This document shows, piece after piece, positions 7,335-16,538 of a DNA stretch of 64,000 nt. Source of the stretch: an uncultured Bartonella sp. (GTDB taxonomy: Bacteria; Pseudomonadota; Alphaproteobacteria; Rhizobiales; Rhizobiaceae); NCBI GenBank assembly GCA_946478235.1, contig CAMLBF010000002.1, forward strand, positions 186,001-250,000. The letters run 5' to 3'. Each line of letters begins with the position of its first letter. Positions within the stretch are counted from its first letter, which is position 1. The notes beneath the pieces are model-generated. The model did not search any database and was not told where the DNA came from. It saw only the letters and a program-made list of their open reading frames with translations. Both the position numbers and the translations under genes were made by a program.

Positions 7335-8713
7335 GGTGTTTTTACCTGTTCTTGATTAATATCAATGATAACGTCACCGCTACGAATACGCTTTTCATCA
7401 GCAGCACTCTTTGGAACAACAGCCGTAACAACAACACCTTCAACACCTTGCTTGATGTTGTAAGTTTTTCGCAATTCGTCAGTCATTGCAGAAAGTGTCA
7501 TGCCCATTGATTGCACAGATTGCTTGGGTTCCTGTTTATCTTTCCCAGAATTTTTAGGATCGGACTTACTGTCGGTGTCGGTTTCTTTTTCTTTCAAAAG
7601 CCCGAGTTTGACTTGAACGGTTTTTTCCTGTCCATCTCTGATGACTGTAACATCCGAGATTTTTCCAACCGGACTTTCCGCAACAATGCGGGGCAATTCC
7701 CGCGCATCTTTAATTTTATGGCCAGCAAAACGGATTATAACATCACCATCCTGTATTTGAGAATGATCAACCGTTTTATCTTCGATTTTTCCTGCAACAA
7801 GCGCACCTTCTGCTTTTGGCAGTTTCATAATCGTTGCAATATCTTCGCTCACTGGTTGAATGCGTATGGCGAGCCACCCTCTTCTCGTCTCGCCAAATTC
7901 TTTCAATTGATCCAACACGCCAATTGCCATTTCAGACGGAATAGCAAAGCCAATACCGATAGAGCCACCTGACGGAGAAATAATCGCCGTATTGATACCA
8001 ATAACTTTGCCACTCATATCAAAAAGCGGCCCGCCTGAGTTACCGCGATTGATAGCGGCGTCCGTCTGGATAAAATCATCATAAGGCCCAGCGTTAATAT
8101 CGCGGTTACGAGCAGATATAATACCGATTGTGACAGTGCCGCCAAGGCCAAATGGATTACCAATTGCCATAACCCAATCGCCTATGCGGGCGCTTTCAGA
8201 ATCACCAAATTCAACAGCGGTCAATTTCTTCGCCGCAGGATCCACCTGCAACAAGGCCAAATCGGTTTTTGCATCTTTGCCCAATAGTTTTGCTTTTAGT
8301 TTGGAACCATCGGTAAAATTAACCTCAATGTCATCGGCATCAGCAATAACGTGGTTATTGGTTACAATAAGTCCTTTTTGCGTATCAATTACAAAGCCCG
8401 AACCAAGCGATTGCACTTTGCGTGATTGGCTGGTGTTGTTTTTATTGTTGTCAGAAGAAAAGAAATCTTTGAAATATTCCTGAAACGGCGCATCCTTCTG
8501 AATATCAGGTTTTACCGTATTGTTGCCTTGTTCTGTGCCTTTCAGTGTCTGACTGGTAGAAATATTGACAACAGCGTCAAGAAGCCCCGAAGCCAAATTC
8601 GATACGGATTGTGGCGTGGTATGCTGCAATGGCGTATCGGCCCACCCACTATTTTGCGGATAGATCAAGGCTGTGCATGTAGCGATACATAGAGCAAGGC
8701 GCTTCAACAACAT
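7220..8713 (-). CDS. degP: Periplasmic serine protease/chaperone, Do family
   Basis: 497-residue HtrA-type protease that degrades or refolds damaged envelope proteins. Start ATG at 8713 (AAGGA upstream) gives a signal peptide, MLLKRLALCIATCTALIYP. The trypsin-like domain has the triad His in TNNHVIADA, Asp in KTDLALLQ and Ser in GNSGGPLFD. Two PDZ domains follow: the first around RRGWLAIRIQPV to VIRDGQ, the second from MTLSAM to the C-terminus. A polar linker rich in Lys, Asp and Ser separates them. It lies downstream of hflKC-DUF2065, which links it to membrane proteostasis. Its 3' end is duplicated twice downstream. Confidence 0.95.
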   Translation of the reverse strand: MLLKRLALCIATCTALIYPQNSGWADTPLQHTTPQSVSNLASGLLDAVVNISTSQTLKGTEQGNNTVKPDIQKDAPFQEYFKDFFSSDNNKNNTSQSRKVQSLGSGFVIDTQKGLIVTNNHVIADADDIEVNFTDGSKLKAKLLGKDAKTDLALLQVDPAAKKLTAVEFGDSESARIGDWVMAIGNPFGLGGTVTIGIISARNRDINAGPYDDFIQTDAAINRGNSGGPLFDMSGKVIGINTAIISPSGGSIGIGFAIPSEMAIGVLDQLKEFGETRRGWLAIRIQPVSEDIATIMKLPKAEGALVAGKIEDKTVDHSQIQDGDVIIRFAGHKIKDARELPRIVAESPVGKISDVTVIRDGQEKTVQVKLGLLKEKETDTDSKSDPKNSGKDKQEPKQSVQSMGMTLSAMTDELRKTYNIKQGVEGVVVTAVVPKSAADEKRIRSGDVIIDINQEQVKTPEDVAKRLENLRATGRKNALLVVSGAGGELRFVTVRLD

Positions 8714-8854
8714 ATTTCCTTCCAATCAAAAGGCTCAATAAACTTTGCTATGCAATCATTTAATGCATTTTATATCAAAGTGAAATGGCGCAAATGGAGG
8801 AAATCAATGTTTAGATTTAATTTTAATCTAGGCGGTATTCTAAAACACATTATC

Positions 8855-9037
8855 CTAGCGGCATAACCAGATAATGAGAACGCCAATTCCCATTGCAACA
8901 AGGCCGCTTATACGCAAAACATTATCTGGCGTCACACCAATCTGCGACGCCATTTTTTTTACCAGTGAAGGAAAGCCACTGTAGAATAGCCCTTCGATAA
9001 AAAGGACTAATCCTACAGCTGTTAATAATAGACTCAT
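8855..9037 (-). CDS. DUF2065 (YjeT-like) small membrane protein
   Basis: 60 residues with two predicted transmembrane helices (LLLTAVGLVLFIEGLFY and LVAMGIGVLIIWL). This is the DUF2065 family, typically found directly after hflC in proteobacteria. The start ATG overlaps the hflC stop by one base (TAATG), so translation is coupled. Its role is unknown. The position suggests a small accessory of the HflKC-FtsH complex, which is inference. Confidence 0.88.
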   Translation of the reverse strand: MSLLLTAVGLVLFIEGLFYSGFPSLVKKMASQIGVTPDNVLRISGLVAMGIGVLIIWLCR

Positions 9038-9942
9038 TAGTTTTGTGCCGATATTGCTGGTTTTCCAGAGTTTCCTAATGGATGATGCCAGTAGTAGAAG
9101 AAATCTTCATCTGGCGAGACAACCATTGGTGTTGTTTCTAATTTTTTATAATTTTCCATAGCTAACCAGAAATCATAAAATTGCGGATTGGTTTTCCGTG
9201 CGTCCAGTAAAAGGCGGATACTTTCTGCCTGCCCCTCACCTCTTGTTATTTCCGCGTCGCGTTTAGCTGCCGCAACGATTTCTTCATATTCCCTGTTTGC
9301 TTCGGCAACAATTCTGTCACGTTCTTGCTGACCACGTGCACGAATATTTTCTGCTGCTGCTTCACGTTCTGCCGCCATTTGGCGATAGACATCTTCTGAC
9401 ACAGCATCGGTCAAATCGGTTTTTCTAATACGCACGTCAACAATGGTAATACCAAGTGATCCAGCATCAGCAGAAAATTGTTGTTGAACCTCGCTCATCA
9501 TAGCACCACGCTCGTCCGACAGGGCAGCTTTAAATTCACGCTTACCGTAAACGGCACGTAACGCATCAATGAAACGCGGTGCAAGGTTTTCTTGTGCGGC
9601 CACTTGAGGGCGACCAGAACCAATGCGCTGCAAAAACAATTTTGGATCGGTTATGCGGTAGATAAAGAAGGCATCGACCTCATAATATGCACCACCGCGC
9701 ACCTGCACAGATTGCGTTGGCACATCATATCGCAACAACCGGTTATCGATAATGACTGTTTGATCGATAAAAGGTGTTTTGAAATAGAGCCCTGGTTCTT
9801 GTTCAACCCGCACGATTTGCCCAAAACGCTTAATCGCAATTTGCTGGCGAGGATAAACAACAAAAACGGACATCCATACCGCCAAACATATAACAATGAT
9901 AACACCAAGAAAGATAAAAAAACGGTTCTGCTGCATTATCAT
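9037..9942 (-). CDS. hflC: HflC, FtsH protease modulator
   Basis: 301-residue SPFH/band-7 membrane protein. One N-terminal transmembrane helix (FFIFLGVIIVICLAVWMSVFVV) anchors a periplasmic prohibitin-like domain (GLYFKTPFIDQTVIIDNR). A long charged coiled region rich in Ala, Glu and Arg follows (about residues 185-250). With HflK it forms the cage that surrounds and restrains the FtsH protease. The start overlaps the hflK stop as ATGA, with AGGAG upstream, showing translational coupling. Confidence 0.95.
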   Translation of the reverse strand: MIMQQNRFFIFLGVIIVICLAVWMSVFVVYPRQQIAIKRFGQIVRVEQEPGLYFKTPFIDQTVIIDNRLLRYDVPTQSVQVRGGAYYEVDAFFIYRITDPKLFLQRIGSGRPQVAAQENLAPRFIDALRAVYGKREFKAALSDERGAMMSEVQQQFSADAGSLGITIVDVRIRKTDLTDAVSEDVYRQMAAEREAAAENIRARGQQERDRIVAEANREYEEIVAAAKRDAEITRGEGQAESIRLLLDARKTNPQFYDFWLAMENYKKLETTPMVVSPDEDFFYYWHHPLGNSGKPAISAQN

Positions 9943-11111
9943 TGTGCTCCTGTCACAGTTTTATCAGTCTGTGATGACTGTGATGGATTGGAATTATTGG
10001 ATGGAGTTGATGTTTTACTATTCATCATCTGGTTTAATGGCAAATAGGAAACAGGAGAGCCATTTTTCTGCTCGACAACCAATTTATTGGGCGACTGAAG
10101 AATGCGTCCAACAGTTTCCATATAAAGACGATATCTGGTTGCTTCCGGTGCAACGGCTGCTTCATGTGCAATGGCCGCAAAACGCTCTGCTCGTCCGGTT
10201 GCCTCTTCAATCATCTGGGCTTTTTCACCCTTGGCAACTTCCCTTGTGCGAGAAGCTTCACCATTGGCCAAGCCAAGTTTATTAAACTTGACGCGATTGC
10301 CTTCTTCCACCATTCGCCCACGCTCTTGTTCAGCTTGCTGGAACGAGTTGAATGCTGCTGCAACTTTGGTTGGTGGTGCAGCTTCACTGATGGATACTCT
10401 GTTTACCTGAACGCCAAGCTGATATTTATCCACGGTTGATTGGATAATTGTCTTAACGCTGTTGGCGACTTCTTCTTTTTTATCGCGAAGAACATCATCG
10501 ACAGGGCGACTCCCGATAACTTCACGCATAGCACTTTCTGCAACTTGCCGCACAGTGCCTTCCTGTTCATTGACATTGAACAAATAACGCGTTGGATCTG
10601 ATATGCGATAATAAACAGAAAAGTTAACATAAACGATATTCTGATCGCTCGACAACATCAGCCCATCGCTTTGCTGTGCCTGACCGGGCTTACCGCCAAT
10701 AGCGATAGATTTTTCAGTCAATGGCACTTTCATGTAAGTTTCAATAGGCCAGAAGTGAAAGTGAAGACCATCGCCAACGATACCTTCTTGCGGCACACCA
10801 AAACGCAAAACAACACCTTGTTCGTTTTGTTGCACGACATAAAAACATTGGAATAGCCAAAAAATGACAGCAATCAGCAATACGATAAGAAACATTCCAG
10901 CACCGCCGAACTGTTTCAGCTTATCCTGACCCTTTCTCAATATATCATCAATATCGGGCCCGTTATTGCCACCATTACCGCCTGATCCTGATGGCTTTTT
11001 TTCCCATGGGGATTTGTTGCCACCATTATCATTGCCGCCGCTACCCCATGGGCTGCCGCCATTATTTCCACCGCCCCATGGGCCGTTGCCATTCTGATTA
11101 CTCCAGGGCAT
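9939..11111 (-). CDS. hflK: HflK, FtsH protease modulator
   Basis: 390-residue partner of HflC. The N-terminal 60 residues are rich in Gly, Asn, Pro and Trp (NGNGPWGGGNNGG), followed by one transmembrane helix (MFLIVLLIAVIFWLFQCFYV) and the SPFH domain (EQGVVLRFGVPQEGIVGDG). A helical region and a Ser/Asn/Thr-rich tail end the protein. ATG at 11111 is preferred to an in-frame GTG two codons upstream because GAGG sits 5 nt before it. It lies 113 bp downstream of folA on the same strand. Confidence 0.95.
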   Translation of the reverse strand: MPWSNQNGNGPWGGGNNGGSPWGSGGNDNGGNKSPWEKKPSGSGGNGGNNGPDIDDILRKGQDKLKQFGGAGMFLIVLLIAVIFWLFQCFYVVQQNEQGVVLRFGVPQEGIVGDGLHFHFWPIETYMKVPLTEKSIAIGGKPGQAQQSDGLMLSSDQNIVYVNFSVYYRISDPTRYLFNVNEQEGTVRQVAESAMREVIGSRPVDDVLRDKKEEVANSVKTIIQSTVDKYQLGVQVNRVSISEAAPPTKVAAAFNSFQQAEQERGRMVEEGNRVKFNKLGLANGEASRTREVAKGEKAQMIEEATGRAERFAAIAHEAAVAPEATRYRLYMETVGRILQSPNKLVVEQKNGSPVSYLPLNQMMNSKTSTPSNNSNPSQSSQTDKTVTGAQ

Positions 11112-11223
11112 AGTCACCTCTTGTCCTGTACAAAGCTTACGCTATTTTTTTGTGTCCGTCTTTTATAGGGATGTATCTTGCGCGTTTCAACGCAAAGCTG
11201 GAATTTTTATCATATTTATATGA

Positions 11224-11727
11224 TTATCGTTCGTATATAACATAACGTGTTGCATGGCTGTCCTTATCACTTTCAGGAACTGTTTCTGATTTGACAGCAT
11301 GCCACTCATTGGGATCAAATGCCGGAAAAAATGTATCACCTTCAATTGTATCAAGAATTTCGGTAATATGCATACGATTGGCAAAGGGAAGTGCTTGCTT
11401 GAAAATTTCTCCCCCACCAATGACAAAGATTCCATCAACGCTTAATTCATTGGCATTTTGCTCTGCTATAGTTTTTGCCTGCGCAAATGAATGTGCCGTC
11501 ACGGCACCAGCGCCAGCAAATGATGGATCGCGCGTGATCACAATATTCAAGCGTCCCGGCAAAGCACGACCAATGGAATCCCATGTTTTTCGTCCCATAA
11601 TGACAGGTTTACCAAGGGTAATTGCCTTAAAACGCTTAAGATCGGTTGACAAGCGCCAAGGCATAGCACCATCACGACCGATAACGCCATTTTCTGATAC
11701 AGCAACGATTAAATTTAACGCAACCAT
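11224..11727 (-). CDS. folA: Dihydrofolate reductase
   Basis: 167-residue DHFR that regenerates tetrahydrofolate using NADPH. Conserved features are NLIVAVSENGVIG at the N-terminus, the MPWRLSTDLKRFK segment with the catalytic Asp, VIMGRKTWDSIG, and FVIGGGEIF. Length is typical of chromosomal bacterial DHFR. Its ATG overlaps the thyA stop by one base (TAATG), so the two enzymes of the thymidylate cycle are translationally coupled: ThyA produces the dihydrofolate that FolA reduces. Confidence 0.96.
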   Translation of the reverse strand: MVALNLIVAVSENGVIGRDGAMPWRLSTDLKRFKAITLGKPVIMGRKTWDSIGRALPGRLNIVITRDPSFAGAGAVTAHSFAQAKTIAEQNANELSVDGIFVIGGGEIFKQALPFANRMHITEILDTIEGDTFFPAFDPNEWHAVKSETVPESDKDSHATRYVIYER

Positions 11728-12521
11728 TAGACTGCCACCGGTGCTTTAATATGCGGCGCTGAAACATAGTTTTCCAATGTGAAATCTTCAAACTTGAATG
11801 CAAAAAGATCCTTCACATCAGGATTGATTTTCATTTGCGGCAACACCAAAGGCTGTCTTGTCAATTGCTCTTTCGCCTGTTCAAAGTGATTAGAATAAAG
11901 ATGGGCGTCCCCCAGCGTATGGACAAATTCACCCAGCTTTAACCCACATACCTGCGCAATCATCATTGTTAACAGGGCATATGAGGCGATATTAAATGGT
12001 ACACCAAGAAAAATATCAGCCGACCGTTGGTATAATTGGCATGAGAGTTTTCCGTTAGCCACGTAAAACTGGAATAGGCAATGGCAAGGCGGTAGTGCCA
12101 TTTCATCAACTAAAGCAGGATTCCACGCCGTTACAATAAGCCTGCGTGAATCGGGATTTTTCTCAATCATCTGCAAAACATTTTTTATCTGGTCGATATG
12201 ACGGCCATCAGGTGCTGGCCATGAGCGCCATTGATACCCATAGACGGGGCCCAAATCACCATTTTTGTCGGCCCATTCATCCCAAATAGACACGCCATTT
12301 TCATTAAGCCATTTGATATTTGTGTCACCACGTAAAAACCAGAGCAACTCGTAAATGATTGATCTTAAATGAAGCTTTTTGGTTGTAAGGATAGGAAAGC
12401 CATCATTCAAATCAAAACGCATCTGATAGCCGAACACAGAGCGCGTGCCGGTGCCAGTACGATCTGACCGATCAACACCATTATTCATCACATGTGAGAG
12501 AAGCTCGAGATAATTTTTCAT
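11727..12521 (-). CDS. thyA: Thymidylate synthase
   Basis: 264 residues, the standard length of ThyA. It methylates dUMP to dTMP using methylene-tetrahydrofolate. Visible signatures are [12 protein letters not shown] (phosphate-binding Arg), the active-site Cys in [32 protein letters not shown], and HLYSNH. First gene of the thyA-folA pair. The 240 bp upstream (12522-12761) contain no gene and should hold the promoter. Confidence 0.97.
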   Translation of the reverse strand: MKNYLELLSHVMNNGVDRSDRTGTGTRSVFGYQMRFDLNDGFPILTTKKLHLRSIIYELLWFLRGDTNIKWLNENGVSIWDEWADKNGDLGPVYGYQWRSWPAPDGRHIDQIKNVLQMIEKNPDSRRLIVTAWNPALVDEMALPPCHCLFQFYVANGKLSCQLYQRSADIFLGVPFNIASYALLTMMIAQVCGLKLGEFVHTLGDAHLYSNHFEQAKEQLTRQPLVLPQMKINPDVKDLFAFKFEDFTLENYVSAPHIKAPVAV

Positions 12522-12761
12522 AAGAAAAATAGCCTATTCCAATAGTATTAGAAACAAATAGCCGACTTACATTTAAACGTCGACAAATTTGATTGACCAT
12601 CATAGCCCAATATTTCAGCCTATATCATAGCTTGGCAATAATATAGGTTTGAAAGACCAAATGGATACCCTGTGTCAAATATCATGTCACAAAACGAATG
12701 AACACCGCTTGTCCACGTTCACCTGTGAATATCTTAATCTGCTGATGGTTTTTGGACTGTT

Positions 12762-13931
12762 CTAAACCAAATATGTTTCGACAAGTTTTGACCAATATGT
12801 GCTGCCTCTTAACAATAAATCATCGTTAAAATTATAATGATCATTGTGCAGATTTGCTGTCTCGCCATTTCCGATAAACAAATAGCAGCCGGCTTTTTTC
12901 TGTAACATATAGGAAAAATCTTCGCTAAATGTGAAAGGCTGTGACCGTGGTGTAATCGCCTCTTTGCCAAAAGTATCTTCTGCTACCTTGCGGGCAAATG
13001 CTGTCAAATCAGGATCATTTTCGCAAGCAGGATTAAGCGGCATATAAATTACGTCACATTTTGCACCAAATACTTCGGCCTGATAATTTGCTATTTCAGT
13101 GATGCGTTTTTCAAGGAATCGTCGTGTCTTTTCATTATAGCTTCGTATGGTAAGCTTCAATTCCGCAGTTGCTGGAATAATATTATAGGCGTCACCAGCA
13201 TGAAAACTTGCAATGGTAACAACCGCCGATTCAACAGGATCCAAATTACGTGACACTATTGTTTGCAGTGCATTGACGATAGAAGCACCAACAATAATCG
13301 GATCAATGGCGGTATGTGGCTGCGCGCCGTGTCCGCTTTTTCCCTTAACAACGATCTTCATACGGTCAGATGCCGCCGTTGCCGCATTGGGAATGAAAAC
13401 AAATTGCCCTGCAGGAACATGTGGAACATTATGGTAGCCAAAAATAGCATCGCAAGGAAACTTGTCGAAGATACCCTCTTCTACCATGCGTTTTGCACCC
13501 CCCAAACCTTCTTCCGCTGGCTGAAAAATTAGGTTAAGCGTGCCCGAAAAATTTCTTGTTTCAGCAAGATAGCGTGCTGCTGTCAGAAGAGTCGTTGTAT
13601 GCCCATCATGACCACAGGCGTGCATCTTGCCTTGATTCTTGCTGGCATAAGGCAATCCTGTCATTTCCATTATCGGAAGTGCGTCCATATCGGCACGCAG
13701 CCCTAAAGTTTTAGAGCCTTGTCCAACTTTCAAGGTGCCGATAACACCTGTTCCACCAATACCGGTCGAGACTTTATAACCCCATTTTTCCAGATAGCTC
13801 GCCACCAATGCAGATGTTGATTGCTCTTCAAACCCGATTTCCGGATTTGCATGAATTTTGTGACGAAGTTCCATCATTTCAGGAAGATAGGAATTGATAT
13901 AATCTGCTACCGTATTGGTATTTTTTGTCAT
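12762..13931 (-). CDS. M20 family amidohydrolase (hippurate hydrolase-like)
   Basis: 389-residue zinc-dependent peptidase M20D relative (HipO, ILR1-like and N-acyl-L-amino acid amidohydrolases). The metal site is HACGHDGHT (about residues 104-112), the catalytic pair is PAEEGLGGA, and a further ligand is in GYHNVPH. The dimerisation insert starts near SDRMKIVVKGKSGHGAQPH. The late ligand region is FSEDFSYM. These enzymes cut N-acyl or N-aroyl groups from amino acids. It has an AAGG site, lies 57 bp after the MFS gene and is probably co-transcribed with it. Exact substrate is unknown. Confidence 0.9.
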   Translation of the reverse strand: MTKNTNTVADYINSYLPEMMELRHKIHANPEIGFEEQSTSALVASYLEKWGYKVSTGIGGTGVIGTLKVGQGSKTLGLRADMDALPIMEMTGLPYASKNQGKMHACGHDGHTTTLLTAARYLAETRNFSGTLNLIFQPAEEGLGGAKRMVEEGIFDKFPCDAIFGYHNVPHVPAGQFVFIPNAATAASDRMKIVVKGKSGHGAQPHTAIDPIIVGASIVNALQTIVSRNLDPVESAVVTIASFHAGDAYNIIPATAELKLTIRSYNEKTRRFLEKRITEIANYQAEVFGAKCDVIYMPLNPACENDPDLTAFARKVAEDTFGKEAITPRSQPFTFSEDFSYMLQKKAGCYLFIGNGETANLHNDHYNFNDDLLLRGSTYWSKLVETYLV

Positions 13932-13988
13932 TTCAAACTGCCTTTACGTAGGAATGGCCGAAACCATTCCTACAGTTGATTGATATGT

Positions 13989-15275
13989 TTACTTCATATT
14001 TGCTACTTTGCGTGAACAAATTAACGCGATTGTACTGACGATCGCGGCAAACATCAGATAATATGCAATAGCGCGATTATCATTTGTAATGCTGATTAGC
14101 GCACTTGATATTGCCGCTGAAAAGCCACCAAAAATCGTAACGGCGATGTTGTACGACAAAGCAATACCTGAAGAGCGGAATGCCGTTGGGAAAAGCTCTG
14201 AAAGTGCCGCAGAAGCGGGAGCTGTATACAATACCATAAGCACAGCATAGAAAAACTGTTGCCCTAACAACACCCAAATTGTCGGATAGGCTGACAATAT
14301 CCAGAATGAAGGATAGGCAAAAAGCAGGATTGCTATTGCGGCACCAATCATTATTGGCAAACGACCAACACGATCAGACCATGCGCCAACAATTGGGCAG
14401 AACAAAAGCACTGTACCCACAACGATCATGCCGAGATAAGGTGAAGTCAATTCCATATGCAGATTTTTGATTGCATAAGTTGCCATGAATGAGCTTGCTG
14501 TTTTACTGGTAACTGTCCAGATCATCACGATACCAATGCCGAGCAATAACGGTTTCCAGCTATTACGAAGCAAAATTGCAAATGGAACGTGTTCTTTTGG
14601 TCCCTTGCTTTTTTCCTGAAGAAATGCTGGCGATTCATCAATCTGGCGGCGTACATAAAAGCCAACTGGCGCCACAAGCATACCGAAAGCAAAAGCAACA
14701 CGCCATCCCCAAGTGGCAACCTCTTCTTTTGTCAGAGCGGCTGTAATAACCCAGCCGATAATACCAGCAACCAGAAATGCACCTGTCTGGCTAACCTGTT
14801 GCCAAGCAGCAAATTGACCACGTTTATGGGCTGGTGCCGTCTCAACAAGAATGGATAAAGCACTACCGATTTCACCACCGGCCGAAACACCTTGGATAAG
14901 ACGCGCAATAACAATGATGATTGGTGCCAAAATACCGATTTTATCATATGTCGGACAGAATGCGATGATACCCATGCCGACGGCCATCAGAAGCATTGTC
15001 AGGGACAAGGCTGCCTTGCGTCCAACACGGTCGGAATAGGAACCCAATACTATAGCGCCCAATGGACGCGTTAAAAATCCCACTGCAAATGTAATAAATG
15101 TCAAAAGCATTGACACAGCTTCATTGCTGGTCGGAAAAAATTGGTCGGAAATTACGTAAGCAAAAAGTGCATAAGCGCCAAAATCATACCATTCAAGCGC
15201 ACCTCCCATGACAGCTGCCGCAATCACCTTTTTAGAAACGGTTTTGTTTTCTTCTAACTGTTCTGTTCCCTGCAT
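13989..15275 (-). CDS. MFS transporter, metabolite:H+ symporter (MHS) type
   Basis: 428 residues with about 12 transmembrane helices. The N-terminal GGALEWYDFGAYALFAYV and the loop GSYSDRVGRKAAL are hallmarks of the MHS subfamily (ProP, KgtP, ShiA, CitA). The second half repeats the loop as GAWSDRVGRLPIM. These carriers import organic acids or betaines with protons. ATG at 15275 (AGGAG five bases upstream) is preferred over an in-frame GTG at 15281. It is followed by the amidohydrolase and divergent from a LysR gene, so its substrate may be the acylated amino acid or its acid product. That last point is inference. Confidence 0.9.
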   Translation of the reverse strand: MQGTEQLEENKTVSKKVIAAAVMGGALEWYDFGAYALFAYVISDQFFPTSNEAVSMLLTFITFAVGFLTRPLGAIVLGSYSDRVGRKAALSLTMLLMAVGMGIIAFCPTYDKIGILAPIIIVIARLIQGVSAGGEIGSALSILVETAPAHKRGQFAAWQQVSQTGAFLVAGIIGWVITAALTKEEVATWGWRVAFAFGMLVAPVGFYVRRQIDESPAFLQEKSKGPKEHVPFAILLRNSWKPLLLGIGIVMIWTVTSKTASSFMATYAIKNLHMELTSPYLGMIVVGTVLLFCPIVGAWSDRVGRLPIMIGAAIAILLFAYPSFWILSAYPTIWVLLGQQFFYAVLMVLYTAPASAALSELFPTAFRSSGIALSYNIAVTIFGGFSAAISSALISITNDNRAIAYYLMFAAIVSTIALICSRKVANMK

Positions 15276-15354
15276 GAACACTCCTATTACTTTGATTTTT
15301 TATAAAAATTATCCAAAGCCAGACAGATTCTGGACTGTTATTTTTTGATAGTCT

Positions 15355-15373
15355 CCATAACAAAATGTTATGG
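15355..15373. promoter_or_regulatory. Putative LysR-type operator (T-N11-A dyad)
   Basis: CCATAACAAAATGTTATGG is a 7-bp inverted repeat around five bases and contains TAACAAAATGTTA, an exact T-N11-A LysR box with dyad symmetry. It lies in the 154-bp divergent region, about 57 bp before the lysR start and 80 bp before the MFS start. A second dyad, TCGTTTA-TT-TAAACGA, is at 15384-15399. Confidence 0.7.
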
Positions 15374-15429
15374 ATTGTTAATTTCGTTTATTTAAACGAT
15401 TAGTATCCCATAAAACAAGGGTTATCAAA

Positions 15430-16314
15430 TTGGACATAAAGCAGATTCGTTATTTTCAAGCTATAGCGCAATATGGCAGCATATCAGAGGCTGCACGCCA
15501 TCTTTTTATTGTGCAACCTGCCCTTAGCCGTCAAATGAAAGAACTTGAAGCCGACTTGGGTGCGACCCTGTTTATCAGGCGCCAAAAGGGGATAGAGCTT
15601 ACAAAAGCCGGCGAACAATTGTTACAACATTGCCCTGTTATTATCCAAACGCTTGATCAAGCCCTGACCGACGTTAAACGCGCAAACGGCTTGAAAGAGA
15701 TATTGCATTTGGGAATGGCTCCGACTTACACATGGAACCCTGTCATCTTGGATATTATCAGGGATTTTTATCACCTTTATCCTGAAATAAAATTATCGTT
15801 AGAGCCAACCTTATCCGTTGGACAATCTGAACGGCTGGCACAAGGAAAACTCGATGCCGGATTTATGGCATGGCGCTTAAAGGCCGACTCGACAAAGGCC
15901 GGCATAGCTTTGATGCAATGCAAATTGCTGATTGCCTGCAGTCAAGACAGTGAAATCGTCAATATCGCGCCAGATAATCTGGATATGTTAAACGACCATA
16001 AATGCTTATTTTTTCCTCGGGAAATGTCACCCGAATTTTATGAATTCATGCTTCTTGAATGTAAGAAGGTTAGTTTTCGCCCTAATATTGTTGAATGCGC
16101 TACCGATTTTAATGCCTGTCTGGGTATGGTGTCGTGCGGCCTTGGTTATACCATTGTCTCAAGTGCCTCACGCTATAATTGCCCTTCCAATATAAAACTT
16201 CTTGAACATCCGTTGCTATCTGGAACCTATGATCTGGAATTTGCCTATCGAACACCGGTTCATAAAGAATCGCTTCAATTGCTAATAGATTTTGTGGCTG
16301 CAAAGCACCGTTAA
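15430..16314 (+). CDS. LysR family transcriptional regulator
   Basis: 294 residues. The N-terminal winged helix-turn-helix is clear (MDIKQIRYFQAIAQYGSISE then AARHLFIVQPALSRQMKELE), followed by the effector-binding domain of the periplasmic-binding-protein type (HLGMAPTYTWNP onward). The start is TTG at 15430 with AGGG about 9 nt upstream; this gives the standard LysR N-terminus. It is divergent from the MFS-amidohydrolase pair and precedes an amino acid ABC transporter, so it probably controls one or both. Its last five codons and stop are duplicated directly downstream (16318-16332). Confidence 0.92.
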   Translation: MDIKQIRYFQAIAQYGSISEAARHLFIVQPALSRQMKELEADLGATLFIRRQKGIELTKAGEQLLQHCPVIIQTLDQALTDVKRANGLKEILHLGMAPTYTWNPVILDIIRDFYHLYPEIKLSLEPTLSVGQSERLAQGKLDAGFMAWRLKADSTKAGIALMQCKLLIACSQDSEIVNIAPDNLDMLNDHKCLFFPREMSPEFYEFMLLECKKVSFRPNIVECATDFNACLGMVSCGLGYTIVSSASRYNCPSNIKLLEHPLLSGTYDLEFAYRTPVHKESLQLLIDFVAAKHR

Positions 16315-16332
16315 GCCGCAAAGCACCGTTAA
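16300..16332 (+). repeat. 18-bp tandem duplication at the lysR 3' end
   Basis: GCAAAGCACCGTTAA occurs at 16300-16314 (codons AKHR-stop of lysR) and again at 16318-16332, a period of 18 bp. It leaves a second copy of the terminal codons and stop just beyond the gene. It resembles in miniature the degP and rpoC 3'-end duplications in this window. Confidence 0.9.
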
Positions 16333-16503
16333 AAGGTTAATCCAACAATCGGTTTCATCCCAAAATTAATCCCTATTCGGGTCAAAATATTCAAATCATT
16401 TTGAACTCTTATTTCCACACGGATATATATGTGGGTAAGACAAGTGTTTTACATTGCTCTTATTGAAAAGATAGCGTTAAGACTGTTTTAAATAATAGCT
16501 AAC

Positions 16504-16513
16504 CAATGGCTAT
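16504..16513 (+). promoter_or_regulatory. CAATGGC motif upstream of the ABC transporter operon
   Basis: AACCAATGGCTATC lies about 26-40 bp before the substrate-binding protein gene, inside ATAGC-N9-GCTAT symmetry (GCTAT at 16509-16513). A related motif, CAATGGCGCTA, occurs twice before the transporter ATPase gene (18840 and 18861). It may be a shared operator. This is based only on resemblance. Confidence 0.35.
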
Positions 16514-16538
16514 CAAAAGTGATGGATAGGAGTGCCCC

